Positions 1-5,100 of a stretch of DNA of 5,100 nucleotides are shown here, piece by piece. This DNA comes from Candidatus Acetothermia bacterium (lineage in GTDB: Bacteria; Bipolaricaulota; Bipolaricaulia; Bipolaricaulales; Bipolaricaulaceae). Made by a program: the position numbers and the translations under genes. Under the pieces are notes generated by a model, which saw nothing but the letters and a program-made list of their open reading frames with translations, searched no databases and had not been told where the DNA came from. The number at the start of each line of letters is the position of its first letter. Positions within the stretch are counted from its first letter, which is position 1. The stretch is taken from positions 26,976 to 32,075 of the forward strand of contig JAGDVW010000041.1 in assembly GCA_023255835.1 (NCBI GenBank), in the 5' to 3' direction.

Positions 1-561
1 GTGCCGGAGGCGGTGGTGGTGGCCGTGGGCGATGGCGCCGTGGTAGCCGGGGTCTGTAAGGGTTTTTTGGAGCTCAAAGAAGCCGGGCTTTCCCCGCGGG
101 TTCCCCGGGTTTTCGGGGTCCAGGCGGAGGGAGCGGCGGCCGTGGCCCACGCCTTCGACCGCTTTCGGCGGGGCGAGCCCATCCTCCCCGCGGAGGAGCC
201 CGCGGAGACCTTGGCCGATTCCATCCGGGTTGGGAAACCGGCGGACGTGGTCAAGGCCGTGAAATACGTGGCAAAGACCGGCGGGGGCTTCGTGACCGTA
301 AGCGATCCTGAGCTTCTTTCGGCTGCGTGGGAGCTCGCCAGAAAAACCGGGGTCTTTGCCGAGCCCTCCGGGGCCGCGCCCTACGCCGCCCTTCTCCGTC
401 TGCGGAAAGAAGGCGTTTTTGGGGAAAAAGACCGGGTGGTGCTCATCGTTACCGGTTCCGGCCTCAAGGATCCCCAGGGGGTCACCCGCGCGCTCCCTGA
501 ACCCCCGGTGATTCGGCCGGACCTCCAATCGGTGCGGGAGGTGGTGGAGAAATGCTCCTGA
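1..561 (+). CDS. thrC: Threonine synthase, C-terminal part (5' end cut by window edge)
   Basis: Threonine synthase converts O-phosphohomoserine to threonine and phosphate with PLP, in the cytoplasm. The frame is open from base 1, so the GTG there is most likely an internal Val codon. About 186 residues remain, roughly half of the usual 350-400; the PLP-binding lysine lies upstream of the window. Visible family landmarks, numbered from base 1, are a VAVGDG glycine-rich stretch (about 7-12), GVQAEGAAA (39-47), an AETLADSI block (69-76), a GVFAEPSGAA block (117-126) and TGSGLKDP (151-158). In the family the threonine of this last motif contacts the PLP ring nitrogen. The gene overlaps the next one by 10 nt. 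A related fold-type II PLP enzyme (threonine dehydratase or diaminopropionate lyase type) is possible, but the AEP and TGxGLKDP motifs favour threonine synthase. Why it leads a molybdenum-hydroxylase block is unclear. Confidence 0.88.
   Translation: MPEAVVVAVGDGAVVAGVCKGFLELKEAGLSPRVPRVFGVQAEGAAAVAHAFDRFRRGEPILPAEEPAETLADSIRVGKPADVVKAVKYVAKTGGGFVTVSDPELLSAAWELARKTGVFAEPSGAAPYAALLRLRKEGVFGEKDRVVLIVTGSGLKDPQGVTRALPEPPVIRPDLQSVREVVEKCS
537..542 (+). promoter_or_regulatory. Shine-Dalgarno site for the [2Fe-2S] subunit
   Basis: GGAGGT lies nine bases before the ATG at 552, inside the 3' end of the threonine synthase gene. This supports the 552 start and translation coupled to the upstream gene. 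Confidence 0.6.
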
Positions 562-1025
562 GGTTTCGCTTGAACGGCCGGCCGGTGGAGGTGGAGGTCC
601 CGCCCGGACGGCGGCTGTTGGACCTCCTGCGGGAAGATCTCGGTCTCATCGGAACAAAGGAGGGCTGTGGGGAAGGCGAATGCGGGGCTTGTACTGTCAT
701 TGTGGACGGAAAGCCCCGCCTCTCCTGCCTCACCTTGGCCATCCAGGTGGAGGGGAAGGACGTTTTCACCGTGGAGGGCCTGGCCCAGATTGGCAAACTC
801 CATCCCCTGCAGGAGGCCTTTGTGGAAACCGCCGGCGTTCAATGTGGATTTTGTACGCCTGGCTTCCTCATGGCCGCCTACGCCCTCCTTTTGGAAAAAC
901 CGCGCCCCACCCGGGAGGAGGTGCGGGAGTGGCTTTGCGGGAACCTCTGCCGCTGCACCGGCTACGAACAAATTGTGGAGGCTGTTCTGCGGGGGGCGGA
1001 GAAACTCGGGGATGCCAGGGCATAG
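552..1025 (+). CDS. Molybdenum hydroxylase small subunit, [2Fe-2S] protein (XdhC/CoxS type)
   Basis: This 157-residue protein is the electron-transfer subunit of a xanthine dehydrogenase / CO dehydrogenase superfamily enzyme, carrying electrons from the molybdenum site to FAD. It is full length for the family. An N-terminal plant-ferredoxin-like domain (about 1-75) has cluster ligands Cys39, Cys44, Cys47 and Cys59. A C-terminal helical domain (about 84-150) has Cys98, Cys101, Cys133 and Cys135, in the CGFC and CRC motifs. All eight ligands are present, and so is Gln97 just before CGFC, which in relatives lies near the molybdopterin. The start is supported by the Shine-Dalgarno site at 537-542. 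The gene overlaps its upstream neighbour by 10 nt and the MocA-like gene by 14 nt. Substrate specificity sits in the large subunit, which is absent here, so xanthine, aldehyde, nicotinate or CO cannot be told apart from this gene. Confidence 0.95.
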   Translation: MLLRFRLNGRPVEVEVPPGRRLLDLLREDLGLIGTKEGCGEGECGACTVIVDGKPRLSCLTLAIQVEGKDVFTVEGLAQIGKLHPLQEAFVETAGVQCGFCTPGFLMAAYALLLEKPRPTREEVREWLCGNLCRCTGYEQIVEAVLRGAEKLGDARA

Positions 1026-1662
1026 GGTTGCAGGGGTGGTGCTGGCGGCCGGGCCGGGGCGGAGGATGGGGCTCTCCGTCCCCAAACTTCTCCTCCCAGT
1101 TCGCGGGAAGCCTGTGCTCACCTGGGTTTTGGAACTCGTGGAGCGCCTCCCTCTTTCCGAGCGGGTCCTCGTTTTGGGGGCCCATGCCGAGGAGATCCTC
1201 GCCGCTTTATTTTCTTTCCCCGACCGAAATCCCCCGCCTCCCCTACGGGAAGAAATGGTGGGGGTGAGGGGGAACATGGTTTGGCGCATCCTTTGGAATC
1301 CGGATTGGCCCGAGGGCATGGCATCCTCCCTCAGGCGGGCGGTAAAGTTTGTCCCAACCGGGATGCTCGTCTTTTTGGGGGATATGCCCTTCGTTCCGGA
1401 GGAGGCAGCTTTGGCCGTGCTCGCGCGGGCCGGGGAAGAGCCCGTGGCCCCCTCCTTCCGGGGCCAGCGGGGCTTTCCCGTCTACCTTCCTCCCTCCCTC
1501 CGCCCGGCCCTTTTGAACCTGAAAGGGGACGTGGGCGCGCGGGACCTTCTTGGGCATTGTTTGCTTGTTCCCTGGGATGATCCGGGGGTGGTGCGGGATG
1601 TGGATCGGCCGGAAGATCTAGGGGGTGAGGTGTGGCGAGGTTGCGGCCCATTCCCACGGTGA
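1012..1662 (+). CDS. mocA: MocA-like molybdenum cofactor nucleotidyltransferase
   Basis: This 216-residue protein is an NTP-transferase-fold enzyme, predicted to add a nucleotide (CMP for MocA) to molybdopterin for a molybdenum hydroxylase. Seen in the sequence: an N-terminal VVLAAGPGRRMG nucleotide-binding loop (9-20), PKLLLP (24-29), NPDWPEGMASSLR (96-108), GDMP (123-126) whose Asp is the expected metal ligand, GQRGFPVY, and a C-terminal DDPGVVRDVDRPED stretch. LAAG, rather than the LAGG of MobA, favours a MocA-type enzyme, but the nucleotide used is inferred. Oddities are two extra residues between RMG and PK, giving an IspD-like spacing, and a longer proline-rich loop (about 67-92) before NPDW. 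The ATG at 1012 was chosen because the conserved fold starts six residues later and GGAG lies at 998-1001. The open frame extends further upstream but there it only shadows the [2Fe-2S] gene. Lying between the Fe-S and FAD genes, it probably serves that enzyme. Confidence 0.85.
   Translation: MPGHRVAGVVLAAGPGRRMGLSVPKLLLPVRGKPVLTWVLELVERLPLSERVLVLGAHAEEILAALFSFPDRNPPPPLREEMVGVRGNMVWRILWNPDWPEGMASSLRRAVKFVPTGMLVFLGDMPFVPEEAALAVLARAGEEPVAPSFRGQRGFPVYLPPSLRPALLNLKGDVGARDLLGHCLLVPWDDPGVVRDVDRPEDLGGEVWRGCGPFPR
1620..1628 (+). promoter_or_regulatory. Shine-Dalgarno site that decides the FAD-subunit start
   Basis: AGGGGGTGA matches the consensus AGGAGGTGA at eight of nine bases and sits just before the GTG at 1632. 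It lies inside the MocA-like gene, so the FAD subunit is probably translated by reinitiation or coupling. Confidence 0.6.
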
Positions 1663-2486
1663 AGCCCAAGGATCTTGCTGAGGCCTTGCGTTACTTGGCC
1701 GCGGGCGGGAGGCCCATGGCCGGCGGAACGGACCTCCTCGTCTCCATCCGTAAGGGCACGGAGAAGCCGGAGCTTTTGGTGTACGTGGGGGAGCTCCCCG
1801 AGCTCCGCTTCTTGCGGGAGGAGGAAGAGGGTTTGGAAGTGGGCGCAGCCCTCACCCATGCGGAGCTCCTCTCCCACCCGGCCACGGAGAGGCTTCCCAT
1901 CCTGCGGGAAGTCCTCCGCACCATCGGCTCTCCGGCCATACGGGCCATGGGCACCCTCGGCGGTAACCTGGTCACCGCCTCCCCAGCGGGCGATGGCCTC
2001 CTCGCCCTCTATCTCCTCGAGGCTCGGGTGCGGCTGGTGGATGACGCAGGCGAGCGGGAACTGCCGATTCAGGAATTCGTCGTTGGTCCAAGGAGGACCG
2101 CCCTCAAACCGGGGGAGCTCGTGCGCTCCCTTTTCCTCCCCTATCCTGAGGGGAACCCGCGGAGCTTTTTCCGGAAGGTGGGGAGGAGGCGGGCCCTGGT
2201 GATCGCCGTGGCCTCCCTTGGGGCTTTGGTATGGGTGGAGGATCGCCGGGTAAAAAGGGCCCGGTTGGCCCTGGGCTCGGTGGCTCCCACCATCCTTCGG
2301 CCGCGGGAGGTGGAGGAGGCCCTGGTGGGCCGGCCCATCGCGCCTGAAGCCTGGGAGGACCTCGTCCCCAAACTCTCCGCGGCCACCCAGCCCATCTCCG
2401 ATCTTCGGGCCTCCGCGGAGTACCGCCGGAAGGTGGCGGGCCGCCTGCTCCTCGCCCTGGCCGAGGCCCTCCGAACCGGGCTCTAG
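1632..2486 (+). CDS. Molybdenum hydroxylase medium subunit, FAD-binding (XdhB/CoxM type)
   Basis: This 284-residue protein is the flavin subunit, passing electrons from the [2Fe-2S] subunit to an external acceptor such as NAD+ or a quinone. The length is normal for the family. The N-terminal FAD-binding domain shows AGGTDLL (30-36) and the second flavin motif MGTLGGN (106-112), followed by ASPAGD (116-121). The C-terminal part (about 160-275) resembles the CO-dehydrogenase flavoprotein C-terminal domain, with FFRKVGRRRA and LALGSVAPTILR segments. The start is the GTG at 1632. It has a near-consensus ribosome site and leaves the usual short lead-in before the first strand; the next candidate, GTG 1659, would cut into that strand. 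The gene overlaps the MocA-like gene by 31 nt. It is the last gene of the block: a 60-nt gap follows, and no large molybdenum subunit comes after it. Confidence 0.93.
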   Translation: MARLRPIPTVKPKDLAEALRYLAAGGRPMAGGTDLLVSIRKGTEKPELLVYVGELPELRFLREEEEGLEVGAALTHAELLSHPATERLPILREVLRTIGSPAIRAMGTLGGNLVTASPAGDGLLALYLLEARVRLVDDAGERELPIQEFVVGPRRTALKPGELVRSLFLPYPEGNPRSFFRKVGRRRALVIAVASLGALVWVEDRRVKRARLALGSVAPTILRPREVEEALVGRPIAPEAWEDLVPKLSAATQPISDLRASAEYRRKVAGRLLLALAEALRTGL

Positions 2487-2546
2487 CATCCGAAGGCTCC
2501 CCAGGTTATCTTATTTCTCCCTTTTTCTTGGCCGAGGGGAAAACCG
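2487..2546 (+). promoter_or_regulatory. Intergenic gap ahead of hpt: Shine-Dalgarno site and possible promoter
   Basis: This is one of only two real gaps in the window, and it is noticeably richer in A/T than the genes. GAGGGGA at 2534-2540 is a good ribosome site, six bases before the hpt ATG at 2547. The stretch around 2506-2516 (TTATCTTATTT) could hold a -10 element, but no convincing -35 is seen at the right spacing. Whether hpt has its own promoter or is read through from the hydroxylase block is open. Confidence 0.4.
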
Positions 2547-3113
2547 ATGCGCGAGCATATTGAGAGGGTGCTTTTTTCCGCGGAGGAGATCCAAAAAAGG
2601 GTGCGGGAGCTCGGCGCCCAAATCTCCCAAGACTACCGCACCGGCGGAAAGCATGACCCCTTTGGCCGCCCCCTCCTTGTTGTCGGGCTCCTAAAGGGCG
2701 CCCTTCCCTTCATGGCTGACCTCATCCGGGCCATGGACATCCCCCTTCACTACGACTTCATGGCCGTCTCCAGCTACCGCAACGGCACGAGCCCCGGGGA
2801 AGTGCGGGTTCTCAAGGACCTGGATTGCGCCATCGGCCGAAGGGACGTGCTCATCGTGGAGGACATCGTGGACACTGGCCACACCCTCCGCCACATCCTC
2901 CGTAGCCTTCAGGCCCGGGAACCCGCTTCCCTCAAGGTCTGCACCCTCCTGGATAAACCCCATCGCCGGGAGGTGGAGGTCCCCGTGGACTACGTGGGCT
3001 TCGTTGTCCCGGAGAACGTCTTCGTGGTGGGCTATGGTTTGGATTACGCCGAGCTTTACCGGAATCTCCCCTTTATTGGGGTGTTGAAGCCCGAATACAT
3101 CCGCGAGGCGTGA
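2547..3113 (+). CDS. hpt: Hypoxanthine phosphoribosyltransferase
   Basis: This enzyme joins PRPP to hypoxanthine (often also guanine) to give IMP or GMP in purine salvage, in the cytoplasm. The 188 residues match the usual bacterial length of about 175-190. Seen in order: the LKG loop that binds pyrophosphate (49-51), the flexible-loop SSY (75-77), the PRPP-binding motif VLIVEDIVDTGHTL (101-114) with the acidic pair Glu105-Asp106 and the probable general base Asp109, DKPHRR (136-141) with the purine-contacting Lys137, and the C-terminal VGYGLDYAELYRNLP (161-175). The segment around residues 30-41, before the first core strand, looks slightly longer than in common relatives. The ATG at 2547 has a ribosome site at 2534-2540. 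The gene shares one base with tsaD, so the two are almost certainly cotranscribed. Base preference (guanine versus xanthine) cannot be read reliably here. Confidence 0.95.
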   Translation: MREHIERVLFSAEEIQKRVRELGAQISQDYRTGGKHDPFGRPLLVVGLLKGALPFMADLIRAMDIPLHYDFMAVSSYRNGTSPGEVRVLKDLDCAIGRRDVLIVEDIVDTGHTLRHILRSLQAREPASLKVCTLLDKPHRREVEVPVDYVGFVVPENVFVVGYGLDYAELYRNLPFIGVLKPEYIREA

Positions 3114-4114
3114 TGCTCGTTCTGGGGATCGAGACCTCTTGTGACGAGACGGCGGTGGCTGTGCTGGAGGACGGCCGGAAGATTTTGGCCAACCTCGTCT
3201 ATTCTCAGGCGGACTTGCATGCCCGCTACGGGGGCGTGGTGCCCGAGGCCGCCAGCCGCGACCACCTGCGAAAGCTCCCCGTGCTCGCCCAGGAAGCCTT
3301 GGGGAAGGCGGGCCTCACCTGGAAGGACATCGGGCTTGTGGGTGTGACCTGTGGGCCAGGTCTGATCGGCCCGCTTTTGGTGGGGGTTTCCTATGCCGCC
3401 GGGGTGGCATTGGCCTGCGGCGTTCCCCTCGTGGGGGTGAACCACCTTGCTGCCCACCTTTTCGCCCTGCGCCTTGTGGACCCGCCGGTAGAACCGCCCT
3501 TCTTGGGGTTGATCGCCTCCGGCGGCCACACCCTTTTGGTGGCCGTGCCCCGCTTCGGCGAATACCAAGTGGTGGGGAGCACCCGCGATGACGCCGCTGG
3601 CGAAGCTTTGGACAAATTCGGCCGCCTTTTGGGCCTTCCTTATCCCGCCGGGCCCCACATTGATGCTTTGGCCCAACGGGGCGATCCCACAAGGATCCCG
3701 TTCCCCAGGCCCATGCTGGAAAGCGGTTTGGACATGAGCTTTGCCGGCCTAAAAACCGCCGCGGTTTATTGGCTCAGGGAGCATCCCGGCGCTCCTTTAC
3801 CTGATCTCTGTGCTTCTTTCCTCGAGGCGGTGGTGGAGGTCTTGGTGGAGAAGGCGTTGCGGGCAGCCCGGCGTTTTCAGTTCAAAAGGATTGCCGTGGC
3901 CGGCGGGGTGGCCGCCAACCGCCGCCTCCGCGAGCTCTTCCCCGAACGGGCCGCCAGCCGGGGAATGGAGGTGTTCTTTCCCCCTCCGGAGCTCTGCACC
4001 GACAATGCCGCCACCGTCGCGGCCTGCGCCTTCCACCGCTACCACGACCTTGGGATCTCCGATCCCCTCTCCCTCTCCCCAGACCCCAACCTCCCCCTTC
4101 ACGGCTGGCGCTGA
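3113..4114 (+). CDS. tsaD: tRNA N6-adenosine threonylcarbamoyltransferase TsaD
   Basis: TsaD transfers the threonylcarbamoyl group from threonylcarbamoyl-AMP to A37 of tRNAs that read ANN codons, working with TsaB and TsaE on the product of TsaC; those partners are not in the window. The 333 residues match the usual length (about 337 in E. coli). Seen in order: GIETSCDET (5-13), VPEAASRDH (43-51), the metal-binding pair His111 and His115 in NHLAAH, the nucleotide-site segments SGGHT (136-140) and DDAAGEALDKFGR (159-171), AGGVAAN near the C-terminal third, and CTDNAA (295-300) with metal ligand Asp297. All expected ligands are intact, so it should be active. The ATG at 3113 is preferred over the GTG one codon earlier: it forms the classic TGATG overlap with the hpt stop and has GAGG at 3105-3108. 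Confidence 0.96.
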   Translation: MLVLGIETSCDETAVAVLEDGRKILANLVYSQADLHARYGGVVPEAASRDHLRKLPVLAQEALGKAGLTWKDIGLVGVTCGPGLIGPLLVGVSYAAGVALACGVPLVGVNHLAAHLFALRLVDPPVEPPFLGLIASGGHTLLVAVPRFGEYQVVGSTRDDAAGEALDKFGRLLGLPYPAGPHIDALAQRGDPTRIPFPRPMLESGLDMSFAGLKTAAVYWLREHPGAPLPDLCASFLEAVVEVLVEKALRAARRFQFKRIAVAGGVAANRRLRELFPERAASRGMEVFFPPPELCTDNAATVAACAFHRYHDLGISDPLSLSPDPNLPLHGWR

Positions 4115-4126
4115 ATTGGGTATACA
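4098..4126 (+). promoter_or_regulatory. Possible promoter for the spherulin-4-like lipoprotein
   Basis: TTCACG (4098-4103) and TATACA (4121-4126) are 17 bases apart, each matching four of six sigma-70 consensus positions; the second could also be read as TACAAT at 4123-4128. The -35 lies in the last codons of tsaD and the -10 in the gap. Transcription would begin near 4133, leaving a very short leader that starts just before the ribosome site. The motif match is modest and no terminator is seen after tsaD, so read-through is an alternative. Confidence 0.35.
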
Positions 4127-4135
4127 ATGGTGTCC

Positions 4136-4141
4136 AAGGAG
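4136..4141 (+). promoter_or_regulatory. Shine-Dalgarno site that decides the lipoprotein start
   Basis: AAGGAG stands six bases before the ATG at 4148. This makes 4148, not the in-frame ATG at 4127, the likely start. The shorter protein then begins MWKK, a normal charged start for a lipoprotein signal peptide. Confidence 0.75.
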
Positions 4142-4147
4142 AAAGCC

Positions 4148-4957
4148 ATGTGGAAGAAAGTGTTAGCGTTGGCGGTCCTCCTTTCGGCCTTCGGCCTTGG
4201 CGGATGCTTTTGGGTCTCCTCCGTTCCGGACCTCAACCCTGTGGGACGGAAGATCCTTCTTCCGCTCTACATCTATCCCAGCTGGTGGGATTCCGCGGCG
4301 TACCTGTGGGACGACGTGGCCGCTGCGGCGGCCAAGGCGGAGATCTGGGCCATTGTGAACCAGGCAAGTGGACCAGGCGGCCCGCCCAACTCCGACTACG
4401 TGCGGGGCATGAACGACCTGCGGGCGGCGGGAATCACCATGCTGGGCTACGTTTGGACGAATTATGGCGGGAAAAGCATCGCTGATGTAAAAGCCGAGGT
4501 GGACACCTACGCGGAATACTGGAAGGATTGGGTTTCGGGCATTTTCTTCGATGGGGTTAACTCCTCCGCCTCTTGGCTCCCATACTATCGCGAACTGGAT
4601 GCGTATGCGCGGGGAAAGGGCTTCCAGTGGGTGGTGCTCAACCCCGGCACGACCATTGCGGAAGAGTACCTGGAGGAAGGTGTCGGCGACGTGATCGTGA
4701 TTTATGAGGACAACTACATGAACTTTTTGGCCCACACCTTCCCGGACTACGTAGGTCGCTATCCCAAGGAACGTTTTGCCATCCTGATTTGGGGAGTTCC
4801 CACCCTGGAAGAGGCCAAGGAAGTCCTGCGCCGCGCGACTGGGATCGCTTTCGTCCAATGTACCGATGACGTTCCGCCCAACGATTGGGACACGCTTCCC
4901 TCCTATTGGGCGGATTGGATCGAGCTTCTCCGCCAGCCCCTTTACTACGTGCCCTAG
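4148..4957 (+). CDS. Spherulin-4-like (GH135-type) lipoprotein, probable glycoside hydrolase fold
   Basis: This is a 269-residue protein. Residues 1-20 form a lipoprotein signal peptide: a KK start, a hydrophobic core and the lipobox LGGC with Cys20 as the lipid site, so it should be anchored in a membrane and face outward. The rest reads as one domain resembling the spherulin-4 family, a TIM-barrel group that includes fungal Sph3 (GH135), which cuts galactosamine-containing polysaccharide. Family-like blocks are [11 protein letters not shown] (37-47), [11 protein letters not shown] (67-77), [13 protein letters not shown] (83-95), [10 protein letters not shown] (98-107), GIFFDGVNS (131-139), VVLNPGT (162-168) and VIYEDNY (184-190). 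Asp135 and Glu187 look like the catalytic acids, but the Glu expected after Asp135 is Gly136. It is rich in Trp (15 in all), fitting a sugar-binding cleft. Substrate unknown; family placement is from motif memory. Its stop overlaps that of the convergent transaldolase gene. Confidence 0.82.
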   Translation: MWKKVLALAVLLSAFGLGGCFWVSSVPDLNPVGRKILLPLYIYPSWWDSAAYLWDDVAAAAAKAEIWAIVNQASGPGGPPNSDYVRGMNDLRAAGITMLGYVWTNYGGKSIADVKAEVDTYAEYWKDWVSGIFFDGVNSSASWLPYYRELDAYARGKGFQWVVLNPGTTIAEEYLEEGVGDVIVIYEDNYMNFLAHTFPDYVGRYPKERFAILIWGVPTLEEAKEVLRRATGIAFVQCTDDVPPNDWDTLPSYWADWIELLRQPLYYVP

Positions 4958-5100
4958 CGGGGGACTTTCTCCCAGTCGGCCAGAAACCGGGCGATCCCCT
5001 GGTCCGTGAGGGGATGGGAAAAGAGCTTCTTTAGCACAGAATAGGGCATGGTGGCAATGGGCGCACCCAAAGTGGCCGCGGCCACCACATGCCCCGGATG
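4954..5100 (-). CDS. tal: Transaldolase (TalC/FSA-like), C-terminal end, cut by window edge
   Basis: On the minus strand the frame is open from the window edge at 5100 down to a TAG at 4954-4956, giving the last 48 residues. They begin [20 protein letters not shown] and continue with [14 protein letters not shown] and FLADWEK. This is the typical C-terminus of the short (about 215-residue) transaldolase / fructose-6-phosphate aldolase family: the HPxHV and GA(P/D)IAT core, then the LFxHPLTDxGxxxFxxDW tail. These enzymes move a three-carbon dihydroxyacetone unit between sugar phosphates in the non-oxidative pentose phosphate pathway. The Schiff-base lysine lies outside the window, so transaldolase and fructose-6-phosphate aldolase cannot be separated, although the former is more common. 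The gene converges on the spherulin-4-like gene and the two overlap by 4 nt. Confidence 0.92.
   Translation of the reverse strand, partial: HPGHVVAAATLGAPIATMPYSVLKKLFSHPLTDQGIARFLADWEKVPR
4994..5015. repeat. Perfect 7-bp inverted repeat just past the convergent stops
   Basis: ATCCCCT (4994-5000) and AGGGGAT (5009-5015) form a perfect stem with an eight-base loop, 36 bases downstream of the lipoprotein stop and inside the transaldolase coding sequence. No T-run follows it on either strand, so it is not a standard intrinsic terminator. It could protect the 3' end of the lipoprotein mRNA. It may equally be chance, since the bases encode the conserved HPLTDQG segment. Confidence 0.3.

Noticed and set aside
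667..1011. N-terminal extension of the MocA-like protein in its open frame
   Set aside because: This stretch is out of frame over the [2Fe-2S] gene and translates to Trp/Pro/Arg-rich sequence unlike any nucleotidyltransferase. The conserved fold begins just after the ATG at 1012.
381..1319. A 312-codon open frame on the minus strand
   Set aside because: It lies antisense to three genes with clear family motifs and complete metal or cofactor ligands. Its own translation is rich in Arg, Pro and Ser with no recognisable domain, typical of a shadow frame in GC-rich DNA.
1482..2489. A 335-codon open frame on the minus strand, longer than the FAD-subunit gene it covers
   Set aside because: The + strand frame carries both FAD-binding motifs and a ribosome site, whereas the antisense product is low-complexity Gly/Pro/Arg/His-rich. 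Length alone is misleading at this base composition.
2463..2530. Intrinsic terminator after the FAD-subunit gene
   Set aside because: GAGGCCC and GGGCTC can pair imperfectly near the stop codon and a T-rich stretch lies further on, but the stem has a bulge and the T-rich run is over 20 bases away, so it is not a convincing terminator.
4127..4147. Earlier in-frame ATG at 4127 for the lipoprotein
   Set aside because: It would put seven extra residues before a normal signal peptide, overlaps the candidate -10 element, and would use up the AAGGAG site that is correctly placed for the ATG at 4148.
1..5100. CRISPR arrays, tRNA or rRNA genes, insertion sequences, attachment sites
   Set aside because: I saw no regularly spaced repeats, no cloverleaf-like stretches, no transposase-like frames and no long direct or terminal inverted repeats. 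Nearly every base is accounted for by the eight protein genes.

Overview
This is a GC-rich, tightly packed bacterial window. The bacterial assignment rests on a lipoprotein signal peptide with a lipobox, a bacterial-type TsaD, a bacterial HPRT and Shine-Dalgarno sites ahead of most starts. The phylum cannot be named from the sequence alone. Seven genes lie on the + strand, and one gene at the right edge runs the other way. The two end genes are cut by the window.

Region 1 (1-2486) is a block of four overlapping genes. It opens with the C-terminal half of a PLP-dependent threonine synthase. Next come the small [2Fe-2S] subunit of a molybdenum hydroxylase (xanthine dehydrogenase / CO dehydrogenase superfamily), a MocA-like nucleotidyltransferase predicted to finish the molybdenum cofactor, and the FAD-binding medium subunit of the same hydroxylase. 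The overlaps are 10, 14 and 31 nt, which implies one transcript with coupled translation. The large catalytic molybdopterin subunit is not in the window. Without it the substrate cannot be assigned, although the neighbouring purine-salvage gene makes a purine such as xanthine or hypoxanthine one candidate.

Region 2 (2487-4114) starts after a 60-nt AT-richer gap. It holds hypoxanthine phosphoribosyltransferase (hpt) and tsaD, the t6A tRNA-modification subunit, joined by a one-base TGATG stop/start overlap.

Region 3 (4115-5100) holds a short gap with a plausible promoter and a strong Shine-Dalgarno site. These precede a lipoprotein whose mature part resembles the spherulin-4 / GH135-type glycoside hydrolase family. 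Its predicted active-site Asp-Glu pair reads Asp-Gly, the most unusual single observation here. The gene meets the C-terminal end of a minus-strand transaldolase so closely that both stop codons share one CTAG palindrome.

No wholly new system can be defended from this sequence. The points worth following up are the altered spherulin-4-like active site, the hydroxylase block without its catalytic subunit, the insertions in the MocA-like enzyme, and the threonine synthase at the head of that block.
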